Positions 1-6,325 of a DNA stretch of 23,665 bases are shown here, in pieces (the stretch's first letter is position 1; the number at the start of each line of letters is the position of its first letter). Origin of the DNA: Treponema sp. (GTDB lineage: Bacteria > Spirochaetota > Spirochaetia > Treponematales > Breznakiellaceae); the NCBI GenBank assembly GCA_031270205.1, contig JAISYA010000084.1:1-23665 (forward strand). Direction: 5' to 3'. A program made the position numbers and the translations under genes. The notes beneath the pieces were generated by a model that worked only from the letters and a program-made list of their open reading frames with translations, was not told the origin of the DNA and ran no database searches.

Positions 1-5
1 GCATA

Positions 6-512
6 TTATTTCCCCTCCTTACTGTGATCCGTAACCGCAAAGGTTTCTTCTCCCGTAACCTGGCCGCGATCAGCCCTAACTCTTCCGTCCGATTCCGGGT
101 GCAGGTATTTCCCAAAACAGGACTTAAGGGCAATGCCGTCTCCGGTCCGCTCCACCGTCCAGGCCTCGTTTTCGCTCACCTTCTGCTGGTCGCACTGTAC
201 CGTTTCGTCATTTTTCACCGAAAGGTACCTACCGTGACAGGACTTAAGCGCCGTCCTGCCACCCCCCAGAGGTTCCGTTTTGAACTGTTCCCAGTCCCGG
301 TCCCAGTCCCGGATCCATTCAAGCCTGCCGTCAGGGCAGGCCGAAAGGTATTTGCCCCAGCAGGACTTCAATGACAGGGGCCCTGAAATTTCACCTGGCT
401 GCAGCCCCCCCAATAAATTCCCAATTCCGCCCAAGGGATTCGTTTCGGATCCTTTGGTCCCGGGGAAATCCGCGATGCCGCTGAAGGAATTCCCGTTTTG
501 TTTGTCAGACAT
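6..512 (-). CDS. Fascin-like beta-trefoil protein
   Basis: This 168-residue protein carries three internal repeats that each open with the signature L-K-S-C-x-G-(K/R)-Y-L, at about residues 46-58, 87-99 and 127-139. Each repeat is about 40 residues long and the set fits one complete beta-trefoil of the fascin / actin-crosslinking type. Residues 1-45 are Gly/Pro/Ser-rich and look disordered, with a small hydrophobic GGIGNLLGG stretch. No cleavable signal peptide or membrane helix is seen. The ATG has a strong ribosome site (AAGGAGGA) just upstream. It lies 71 bp downstream of the amidase gene on the same strand and is probably co-transcribed with it. Beta-trefoils of this sort bind carbohydrate or actin in known families; the ligand here cannot be told from sequence. 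The fold call is fairly safe, the role unknown. Confidence 0.7.
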   Translation of the reverse strand: MSDKQNGNSFSGIADFPGTKGSETNPLGGIGNLLGGLQPGEISGPLSLKSCWGKYLSACPDGRLEWIRDWDRDWEQFKTEPLGGGRTALKSCHGRYLSVKNDETVQCDQQKVSENEAWTVERTGDGIALKSCFGKYLHPESDGRVRADRGQVTGEETFAVTDHSKEGK

Positions 513-583
513 ATATGTCCTCCTTGCTTTATTTTTCGCCCCCCGGCTATGCAGCTCCGCATAGCCATATTAAAGGGACGTTT

Positions 584-1168
584 TTACCCGTTTAATAAGC
601 CGATCACTTCTTTTTTGAAATCCTCAAATTTGTCGGGATACCGCGTCCACAAGCGGGGGCAATCCTTCCATCCTACGACCATGTTGTGGGTTCCCACCCG
701 TTCAATAGGTATCTGATAGGTTTTGCATAGGTAAGCCGTCAATTCCACCGCCGCCTGAAGCGTTTCGGCGGCGAAATTCCCCTCGGCGTCCAGGACGCAC
801 ATTTCAATGCCTATTGCCGCGTTGTTCGGGGAATTCCGTTTTGGCTCTTTGGCGTATTTGCCGAATATGGCCCTAGCCCAATCGGTGTAGATTTTTCCGC
901 TTTGGGGGTCAATTTGGGACGAGCCGCAATGATAGGCCACACTGTCATCGGGGATAAACCGGTAAACCGTACCGTCAAGGTCGATACAGTAATGGGCGGA
1001 AGCGTAGATTTTCCCCGCGCAGCCGTGTTCAAAGTAGTCCCACACGGCCGGCGCTTTCTGACGGGGGACACCCACCCAGTGAAGAATGACGGCCCGTTTT
1101 TCCGCGATCTTCCTGCCAGGCGGACGGGTGTAGTCATTTTCAGTTAAGAATTTGTCTATTATCTTCAT
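584..1168 (-). CDS. N-acetylmuramoyl-L-alanine amidase (Amidase_2 / PGRP-like)
   Basis: The predicted 194-residue enzyme cleaves the amide bond between N-acetylmuramic acid and L-alanine in peptidoglycan. Zinc-ligand candidates are His30 (in VILHWVG), His161 (in VGTHN) and Cys170 (in WKDCP). The IGIEM strand near residue 120 and the SAHYCIDLDGTVY segment are typical of the fold. A longer frame exists upstream, but the ATG at 1166-1168 is preferred because GGAGGA lies about 9 bases before it, and the longer start would read through the proposed recombination site. There is no signal peptide, as in phage endolysins and cytosolic recycling amidases, so how it would reach the wall is unclear. It is divergent from the recombinase gene and upstream of the fascin-like gene. 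The -10 region upstream (TATTAT at 1192-1197) lacks a good -35 in the orientation present here. Confidence 0.85.
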   Translation of the reverse strand: MKIIDKFLTENDYTRPPGRKIAEKRAVILHWVGVPRQKAPAVWDYFEHGCAGKIYASAHYCIDLDGTVYRFIPDDSVAYHCGSSQIDPQSGKIYTDWARAIFGKYAKEPKRNSPNNAAIGIEMCVLDAEGNFAAETLQAAVELTAYLCKTYQIPIERVGTHNMVVGWKDCPRLWTRYPDKFEDFKKEVIGLLNG

Positions 1169-1185
1169 AAAAAAAAATCCTCCAT

Positions 1186-1212
1186 GACAATATAATACAA
1201 CAGTATATTGTC
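1186..1212 (-). repeat. Left inverted-repeat site (candidate recombinase crossover site)
   Basis: Read on the minus strand, this 27-bp site has perfect 9-bp inverted arms, GACAATATA and TATATTGTC, around an asymmetric 9-bp centre CTGTTGTAT. Arms of 9-13 bp around a 6-9 bp spacer are the usual layout of tyrosine-recombinase sites. The centre is identical to that of the right site. The -10-like hexamer TATTAT overlaps centre and arm, and the amidase ribosome site follows within a few bases. Confidence 0.6.
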
Positions 1213-1499
1213 GAAATGGCAAAGCGCGGGGAGCGGGAAATCCGGGGATGCCGGGCATAAACGGCAAAACCGAGTAAGAGGCGGATAAACGGCGGATTTT
1301 GGGGGGCAAGCCCTGTCTGTTTCCGCCTTTTCATCTGAGTCGGCGGTGGCTTGCCTGAAAAACCGCGGAGCCGGACCCAATGAGCCGGATTTTAAAAACA
1401 GAGCGGGAACAGAAACGGGAATACCGGGAATTCATGCCGGATATGCCGTATTTTGAGCCGAAAAATTTCAAAAAAAAATAAAAAAAAATTGAAAAACCC

Positions 1500-1528
1500 T
1501 TGACACGGTCTATATACTGTTGTATTAC
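1500..1528 (+). promoter_or_regulatory. Strong promoter facing the recombinase gene
   Basis: A consensus -35 TTGACA (1500-1505), a 17-bp spacer and a -10 TATTAC (1523-1528) are preceded by A-rich tracts at 1461-1496. The expected start of transcription falls at or within a base or two of the recombinase ATG at 1535, so the mRNA would be essentially leaderless. The -35 lies inside the proposed invertible segment while the -10 lies inside the repeat. Confidence 0.7.
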
Positions 1529-1534
1529 ATTGCC
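1508..1534 (+). repeat. Right inverted-repeat site (candidate recombinase crossover site)
   Basis: The right copy has arms GTCTATATA and TACATTGCC, each 7 of 9 identical to the left site, around the identical centre CTGTTGTAT (1517-1525). It ends directly before the recombinase ATG (1535-1537), so recombination here would leave the coding sequence intact. It is in opposite orientation to the left copy. Confidence 0.6.
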
Positions 1535-2359
1535 ATGCTGCATAAAGTGGAATTTGCCGCTTATCGGGAATGGCTTAACCGGTGTGAAAAAACAAAAATC
1601 ACCATAGAAAAAAACATACGGGATATCGTCAAATTCCGCGTATTCTGTGGGAAGTGTTTATCGGAAGTAACAAAACAGGATATTTTGGACTATAAGGACT
1701 ATCTTATCGGTAAATACAAGCCGGCAAGCGTTAATTCCTACCTTATTTCGCTAAATAATTTTCTGAAATTTACAGCGCAGGATTCTTTACGGGTAAAAAC
1801 GGTTAAAATTCAGCGCAGAAACAGCCTGGATAATGTGTTAACCGAAGCCGATTATGCCGCGCTGCTGGAATGCGCGAAGAAACGGGAAAACAAACGGCTT
1901 TACTATCTTATCCGGACGCTCACCTCAAGCGGCATCCGGGTAGGCGAACTCCAATACATCACGGCGGAGATACTGGAAACGGGAAAAACCTATGCCTACG
2001 GCAAAAACAAAATGCGCGAGATTATTATTCCCCAGAGCCTCTGCGCGGAATTGGAGAAGTATTGCGGGGAACAGCATATTACGGGACTTATCTTTCACGG
2101 AAAACAGGCCAATACGCTTATCGACAAGGCCCGTATCTGGCGGGAATTAAAGCAGCTCGCAAAGGCGGCGGGTGTTTCCGGGGAAAGGGTACATGCCCAC
2201 AACTTCCGCCATTTCTTTGCAAAGCGGTTTCTGTCCGAATACCATGACATTGTGGATTTGGCGGACATTCTCGGGCATAATTCCGTCGAAACCACCCGCA
2301 TTTACACCCGGACCAGCAGTCAGGAAAAACAGGCGCGCATTGACGCGCTTAATTTATAG
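1535..2359 (+). CDS. Tyrosine-type site-specific recombinase
   Basis: The 274-residue protein has an N-terminal SAM-like core-binding domain (about residues 5-85) and a C-terminal catalytic domain. The catalytic set is intact: Arg135 in SSGIR, Lys159 in the beta-hairpin, His222 and Arg225 in HNFRH, His248 in ILGHNS and nucleophile Tyr257 in RIYTR. The length is close to XerC/D and to small invertases rather than large phage integrases. An in-frame TTG at 1520 would give five more residues but has no ribosome site and overlaps the -10, so the ATG at 1535 is chosen; it too lacks a Shine-Dalgarno, suggesting leaderless translation. The gene converges on rpmE with 32 bp between stops. The adjacent inverted sites suggest DNA inversion as its job, although integration of a small element is an alternative. 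Confidence 0.9.
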   Translation: MLHKVEFAAYREWLNRCEKTKITIEKNIRDIVKFRVFCGKCLSEVTKQDILDYKDYLIGKYKPASVNSYLISLNNFLKFTAQDSLRVKTVKIQRRNSLDNVLTEADYAALLECAKKRENKRLYYLIRTLTSSGIRVGELQYITAEILETGKTYAYGKNKMREIIIPQSLCAELEKYCGEQHITGLIFHGKQANTLIDKARIWRELKQLAKAAGVSGERVHAHNFRHFFAKRFLSEYHDIVDLADILGHNSVETTRIYTRTSSQEKQARIDALNL

Positions 2360-2391
2360 CCCCGCGCCGAAGGAACACTCCGCCGGGAAGA

Positions 2392-2595
2392 CTATTCCTT
2401 GATGTTGTATTTCTTCCTGAACCGTTCAATGCGTCCGGCGGTATCAACCAGTTTCTGTTTGCCGGTAAAGAAAGGATGGCAGGCCGAGCAAATTTCTACC
2501 TTGATGTCCCTGACGGTAGATCGGGTCTCGATCACATTGCCGCAGGCGCAGGTGATCTTCGTTAATTCATATTTGGGATGAATCTTTTCTTTCAT
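2392..2595 (-). CDS. rpmE: 50S ribosomal protein L31
   Basis: This 67-residue protein is a zinc-containing L31. CAC near residues 16-18 and CSAC near residues 36-39 supply the four cysteines of the zinc ribbon, followed by HPFFTGKQKLVDTAGRIERF, a near-universal L31 stretch. It sits on the large subunit near the bridge to the 30S head. The ATG follows GGAGGA at good spacing. It starts 60 bp after the rho stop on the same strand; rho and rpmE are neighbours in many bacteria and may share a transcript. A small GC hairpin (2631-2641) lies in that gap but lacks a convincing U-tract, so read-through from rho is likely. Because Cys are retained this is the zinc-dependent form, not the zinc-starvation paralogue. 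Confidence 0.97.
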   Translation of the reverse strand: MKEKIHPKYELTKITCACGNVIETRSTVRDIKVEICSACHPFFTGKQKLVDTAGRIERFRKKYNIKE

Positions 2596-2655
2596 TATAA
2601 ATCCTCCGTAATTTGTCCAACTCCGTAAGACCGCAAAGCGGAACCGGTTTAAGGA

Positions 2656-4476
2656 CTAATCCATGGCCGCCGTTCCGGTATTCATGGATTTAAGGAATGC
2701 CTCATTATTCTTGCTTTTCTTCATTCTGTCAACCAACAGTTCGATGATCTCGATATCGTCCATGGGGTTGATAACCTTGCGGAGAATCCAAATCTTTTGA
2801 AGCTCTTCCTCGGTGAGGAGCAGTTCCTCTTTTCTCGTACCGGATTTTTTGATGTTGATCGCCGGGAACAGGCGGCGGTCGGAAATGCGGCGGTCAAGGT
2901 TGATTTCCAGGTTGCCGGTCCCCTTGAATTCCTCAAAAATCACCTCGTCCATCCGGCTGCCGGTCTCTATGAGGGCCGTGGAGATTATCGTAAGGCTCCC
3001 CCCTTCCTCAATGTTCCGGGCCGCCCCGAAAAAGCGCTTGGGCTTATGCAGGGCGTTGGAGTCAACGCCGCCTGAAAGAATTTTGCCCGATGTGGGCACG
3101 GTCTGGTTGTAGGCCCGCGCCAGGCGGGTGATGGAATCGAGGAGAATGACCACGTCTTTTTTATGCTCCACGAGGCGCTTCGCCTTTTCCAGCACCATTT
3201 CGGTCACCTGCACGTGCCGCGTGGCCTGCTCGTCAAAGGTTGAAGAGATAACTTCCGCCCGCACGGTACGCTCCATGTCGGTAACTTCCTCCGGACGCTC
3301 GTCGATGAGCAGCACGATAAGGTACACTTCGGGGTGGTTTTTGGTGATAGCGTTGGCGATTTTCTGCATCATGATGGTCTTGCCCGTCCGGGGAGGGGCC
3401 ACGATGAGCGCCCGCTGGCCTTTGCCGATGGGACAGAATAAGTTGATGATCCGCTCGCTGACACCCTCGGTGATGGTTTCAAGGTTGAGCTTCCGGTTCG
3501 GGTACAGGGGGGTGAGGTTGTCAAAAGGAATGCGGTTCTGCGCCACTGTGGGATCATCGTAGTTGACCGTTTCCACTCTGAGCATGGCAAAGAAACGCTC
3601 GGTTTCCTTGGGACTGCGGATCTGGCCGTAAACAGTGTCGCCGGTTTTAAGGGCGAAAAGCCGTATCTGGCTCGGGCTGATGTAGATGTCGTCAGGGCCG
3701 GGAAGGTATGAGTTCTGGGGGCTGCGCAAAAAGCCGAAGCTGTCCGGCAGAATCTCCAGGGAGCCGTAGGCGTAAATAATGCCGCCCCGCTCGGTATGGG
3801 CCTTGAGGATGGCAAAGACGATTTCCTGTTTTTTCAGGGCAACCATGTCGTCGTGTGAAATATTGTAGCTGTCCGCGAGTTTGCGGAGGTCTATCATGTT
3901 GAGGCGGATCAGCTCGTTGATGGTAAGCCGGGGCTTGCCGTTGTCTTGATCAAGCCGCGGTTCGGGCCGGCCGTAGATATCCGGCATGGAAGGGAGGTTT
4001 TTGGGCAGCGGCGACAGGGGCGCGGAAACCGGAGCTGCGGTCTCGGTTTCCGTATATGAAGGGGAACCGCTGTTACCGTAAGCGCCGCCGTTACCCCTGT
4101 CTCCCGAAGCGGGTCCGGGCGCGGCGGAAAGCGGGCCGCCGGTCCTGCCGTAGCGGCCCCTGGACCGGGCCGGGCCGGGCCGGAACGCCCCCTCCCCGTT
4201 GCCACATCTGGAGCCGCCGTCATTGGCCGCGTAATCTCCGGCGGGGGTTTCTTCCTGCTGGGAAAAATCGCCGCCGTTTTCACGGGCCGCTGTCCGCCTC
4301 GCCCTGGCCCGGACAACCACCCGGCCGGACTTTTCCCCATTGTCCGAATCAGATTCTTCCCACGCGCCTTCGCTTTCAGCGGCGAGGGCCGCCTGGGGTT
4401 CCGCCTCTTCGCTGAAATTCAGCGTTTCTTCACTTTCAGTAACCTTGGGTTTCCGCCCCCTCCGTAAAATTCCCAT
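2656..4476 (-). CDS. rho: Transcription termination factor Rho with long N-terminal extension
   Basis: This 606-residue hexameric RNA helicase is about 180 residues longer than E. coli Rho. The Rho_N helical domain starts near residue 184 (LTINELIRLNMIDLRKLA). The RNA-binding OB fold includes GFLRSPQNSYLPGPDDIYIS (about 248-267). Walker A is APPRTGKT (360-367), Walker B is VVILLDS (442-448), and the Q-loop is GGVDSNALHKPKRFFGAARN (469-488). Residues 1-180 are acidic at the start, then rich in Arg/Gly/Pro/Ala (RVVVRARARR, GPARSRGRYGR), apparently disordered. Comparable N-terminal insertions in Rho of other phyla add RNA affinity or promote assembly; that role here is inferred. The ATG has AGGTGG upstream. 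A 148-bp gap separates it from pncC and a weak promoter may lie there. Confidence 0.97.
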   Translation of the reverse strand: MGILRRGRKPKVTESEETLNFSEEAEPQAALAAESEGAWEESDSDNGEKSGRVVVRARARRTAARENGGDFSQQEETPAGDYAANDGGSRCGNGEGAFRPGPARSRGRYGRTGGPLSAAPGPASGDRGNGGAYGNSGSPSYTETETAAPVSAPLSPLPKNLPSMPDIYGRPEPRLDQDNGKPRLTINELIRLNMIDLRKLADSYNISHDDMVALKKQEIVFAILKAHTERGGIIYAYGSLEILPDSFGFLRSPQNSYLPGPDDIYISPSQIRLFALKTGDTVYGQIRSPKETERFFAMLRVETVNYDDPTVAQNRIPFDNLTPLYPNRKLNLETITEGVSERIINLFCPIGKGQRALIVAPPRTGKTIMMQKIANAITKNHPEVYLIVLLIDERPEEVTDMERTVRAEVISSTFDEQATRHVQVTEMVLEKAKRLVEHKKDVVILLDSITRLARAYNQTVPTSGKILSGGVDSNALHKPKRFFGAARNIEEGGSLTIISTALIETGSRMDEVIFEEFKGTGNLEINLDRRISDRRLFPAINIKKSGTRKEELLLTEEELQKIWILRKVINPMDDIEIIELLVDRMKKSKNNEAFLKSMNTGTAAMD

Positions 4477-4530
4477 TATTAAACCACCTATTGATTGCTT
4501 TTTCCCCGGACATTCACACCGGGATCATAC

Positions 4531-4558
4531 AGGATATGCCTCAATTAAACTTACACAA
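4531..4558 (-). promoter_or_regulatory. Weak candidate promoter for rho-rpmE
   Basis: Read on the minus strand, TTGTGT (4553-4558) and TATCCT (4531-4536) are separated by 16 bp in the gap between pncC and rho. It would give a leader of about 50 nt. Neither hexamer is consensus, and transcription could continue from the pncC operon instead. Confidence 0.3.
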
Positions 4559-4624
4559 TTTTAGATACACATTCTTGGAACGATGCTTCTTAACATTTTG
4601 AAAGGATACTTCAATAATAACGAT

Positions 4625-5194
4625 TCAAGCCGTGCCTGTCAATCCGTCGGCGGCGGCGGTACGGCAGACTTCAAGCAACTCCTCCAGAACCGCGGCCGCG
4701 GCCTGTAAACGCACCTCGTTCCGGGAACCCCGGAAACGGAATTCTTTTGCCGGGGCAGCCCCTTTGTCCCGCAGGGCGGCGGCTATCCACACGGTTCCCA
4801 CGGCGGCGCCGCTTCCGTCGCCGTCCGGGCCGGCAAGACCGGTTACAGCGGCGGCCGCGGAAGAGCCGCTTTTTTCCAGCGCCGCCAGGGCCATATCGCG
4901 GGCGGTTTCCCCGCTCACCAGACCGTAACGTTCAAGCCGCTCCCGGTCAAGGCCCAGCATAGAGACTTTTGCCCCGGCGGTGTAGCACACAAAGGAACCC
5001 CACAAAACCCGCGATGCGCCGGGAATCCGGGCCAGAAAATCCGAGACAAGCCCGGCTGTGCAGGACTCGGCCAAAGCAAGGGTACGGGAAGCGGCGCCCA
5101 AATTCCGTATCAGTTGTTCCGCGGCCGCCTGTGCCCTGATACCGGGTGAAACACCGTCTTCCGCGCGCGCCTTCCGGAAATCGTCCTCAACCAT
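4625..5194 (-). CDS. pncC: Nicotinamide-nucleotide amidohydrolase (CinA C-terminal domain)
   Basis: The 189-residue protein is a stand-alone CinA C-terminal domain, which deamidates nicotinamide mononucleotide to nicotinate mononucleotide and ammonia in pyridine-nucleotide salvage. Diagnostic pieces are LALAESCTAGLVSDFLARIPGAS in two parts near residues 39-61, CYTAGAK near 70-76, VTGLAGPDGDG near 117-127, AVGTVWIA, and the final FRGSRNEVR. The N-terminal competence-damage (MoaB-like) domain of full CinA is absent, as is common. Its ATG overlaps the end of the bactofilin gene by 8 bp (ATGGTTGA), so the two are translationally coupled. It is the last gene of the apparent lnt operon. Alanine-rich segments are marked but the core motifs are intact. 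Confidence 0.92.
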   Translation of the reverse strand: MVEDDFRKARAEDGVSPGIRAQAAAEQLIRNLGAASRTLALAESCTAGLVSDFLARIPGASRVLWGSFVCYTAGAKVSMLGLDRERLERYGLVSGETARDMALAALEKSGSSAAAAVTGLAGPDGDGSGAAVGTVWIAAALRDKGAAPAKEFRFRGSRNEVRLQAAAAVLEELLEVCRTAAADGLTGTA

Positions 5195-5606
5195 TGAACC
5201 TCTGCAATTCGGCCCTGATCTCCTCGGCGGAGCGGGAAAAAATTTCCACGTCCTTGTCCGCGGTGGTCATGCTGCACTGGCCCTCAAAGAGTACGCCGTC
5301 GGCGATGCGGAGCCGGGCGGCGGTAATGTCGCCGTGAACTTCCGCGCCGCTGAACATATCAACCTTGTCAATCGCGTGAACGGCGCCTACCACCGTGCCG
5401 TACACCGTAAGGGAACTTACCGTTATACGATCCGCCTCAACCACCGCGCCTTTATCCACAATGAGTACGCCCGTCGCCTCTATGGTTCCCCTGAATTTTC
5501 CCTGTAAACGCAGGGTTTCCCTGAATTTAAGCACGCCGTTAAATCTGGTACTTTTTCCCAGAACCACCACGGCGGCGTCTTTGTTTTTCCCTTCCTGTTT
5601 AGACAT
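5187..5606 (-). CDS. Bactofilin-family cytoskeletal protein
   Basis: The 139-residue protein matches the bactofilin (DUF583) pattern: short polar N-terminus, then a right-handed beta-helix of about 100 residues with regular Gly/Val spacing (FNGVLKFRETLRLQGKFRG, SLTVYGTVVGAV, GAEVHGDITAARLRI), then a short charged helix. Bactofilins self-assemble without nucleotide into filaments and in several bacteria, including spirochetes, influence cell shape or wall synthesis. The ATG lies 2 bp after the response-regulator stop and the reading frame overlaps pncC by 8 bp, so co-expression with both is expected. No membrane-anchoring helix is evident, although the first residues could act as a membrane-targeting tail. 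Identity is well supported; specific function here is not known. Confidence 0.9.
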   Translation of the reverse strand: MSKQEGKNKDAAVVVLGKSTRFNGVLKFRETLRLQGKFRGTIEATGVLIVDKGAVVEADRITVSSLTVYGTVVGAVHAIDKVDMFSGAEVHGDITAARLRIADGVLFEGQCSMTTADKDVEIFSRSAEEIRAELQRFNG

Positions 5607-5608
5607 TA

Positions 5609-6325
5609 CTAATCCTGATTTAAGAATTTCCGTATCTGGTCTTCCAGAACCGTAAGGCCGATTTCGTTCTTTTTAAGATCTTCCCACTCAATGATGGTTT
5701 TCTCAATCCTCGCGTCAAGCTCGGCAATGTGCTTGCGCACGGTCTGGGTTTTTCCGGTAATGACTTTAACCATGGCGGTCAGCGTTTCACGGTTTACCAC
5801 CACGCCGTCGCCTTCGGATATAAGGGCGATTGCCTTGTCAAGCCCGTCAACGCTTTTCACAAAATCCAAAAGGTTGTTTTTCATATCCCTGCTCAATTCT
5901 TCCGCCATGGTCAGGCGCGATTCCCGTACCGCGATCTGGGCAAAAAGCGCCCGGTTCCGCAGAGTCGCCTTTATCCGGGCCAGCACTTCGGAAAAATTAA
6001 AAGGCTTGGTGATATAATCATCCACGCCCAGTTCAAAACCCGCGACTTTGTCTTTGACATCGTCAAGAGCGGAGAACATAATAATGGGAATATCCTTGTA
6101 TTTGGAATCGGCTTTCAAGGTTTTGGTCACTTCCCAGCCGGACATCCGCGGCATGACGTTATCAAGGAGAATCAAATCCGGATGGAATTTTTTTACCTTT
6201 TCCAGGGCTTCAATCCCGTCATTGGCCTCTTCAACCACAAAGCCGAGTTTGGAAAGCATCACCTCAAAGAATTCAAGGTTGATTTTTTCATCATCGACAA
6301 TCAACAGTTTTTTACGGGTGTTCAT
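5609..6325 (-). CDS. Response regulator: REC domain plus coiled-coil output
   Basis: The 238-residue protein has a canonical receiver domain in residues 5-124: acidic pair Asp11-Asp12, phospho-acceptor Asp55 in LILLDNVMP, Ser85 in IIMFSAL and Lys107 in ITKPF. The remaining 110 residues are helical and heptad-like with no DNA-binding, GGDEF or HD motif, so output is probably by protein contact. No cognate histidine kinase is in the window. Its start overlaps the lnt end by 14 bp and its stop is 2 bp from bactofilin, which places a signalling protein in the same transcript as a cytoskeletal polymer. A role in controlling shape or motility is possible but only inferred. AAGGAAAAG precedes the ATG. 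Confidence 0.9.
   Translation of the reverse strand: MNTRKKLLIVDDEKINLEFFEVMLSKLGFVVEEANDGIEALEKVKKFHPDLILLDNVMPRMSGWEVTKTLKADSKYKDIPIIMFSALDDVKDKVAGFELGVDDYITKPFNFSEVLARIKATLRNRALFAQIAVRESRLTMAEELSRDMKNNLLDFVKSVDGLDKAIALISEGDGVVVNRETLTAMVKVITGKTQTVRKHIAELDARIEKTIIEWEDLKKNEIGLTVLEDQIRKFLNQD

Larger units (their letters stand above)
1183..1537. other. Putative invertible promoter segment
   Basis: This is the 366-bp gap between the amidase and recombinase genes. It is bounded by inverted copies of one sequence: 1183-1208 read on the minus strand and 1512-1537 read on the plus strand agree at 24 of 26 positions. Just inside the right copy lies TTGACA (1500-1505), preceded by long A-tracts (1461-1496) that resemble an UP element. 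Each copy carries a -10 (TATTAC right, TATTAT left) placed so that TTGACA would be 17 bp from it in either orientation. In the orientation shown the promoter faces the recombinase; inversion would point it at the amidase and fascin-like genes. An 8-bp inverted repeat (1305-1312 / 1348-1355) sits mid-segment. Inversion is inferred from architecture, not observed. Confidence 0.55.

Noticed and set aside
1140..1543. Short minus-strand frames across the proposed invertible segment
   Set aside because: They have no ribosome site, are low in complexity, and span the promoter and repeat sites.
2340..2395. Bidirectional terminator between the recombinase and rpmE
   Set aside because: No stem of adequate length or U-tract could be drawn in the 32-bp gap.
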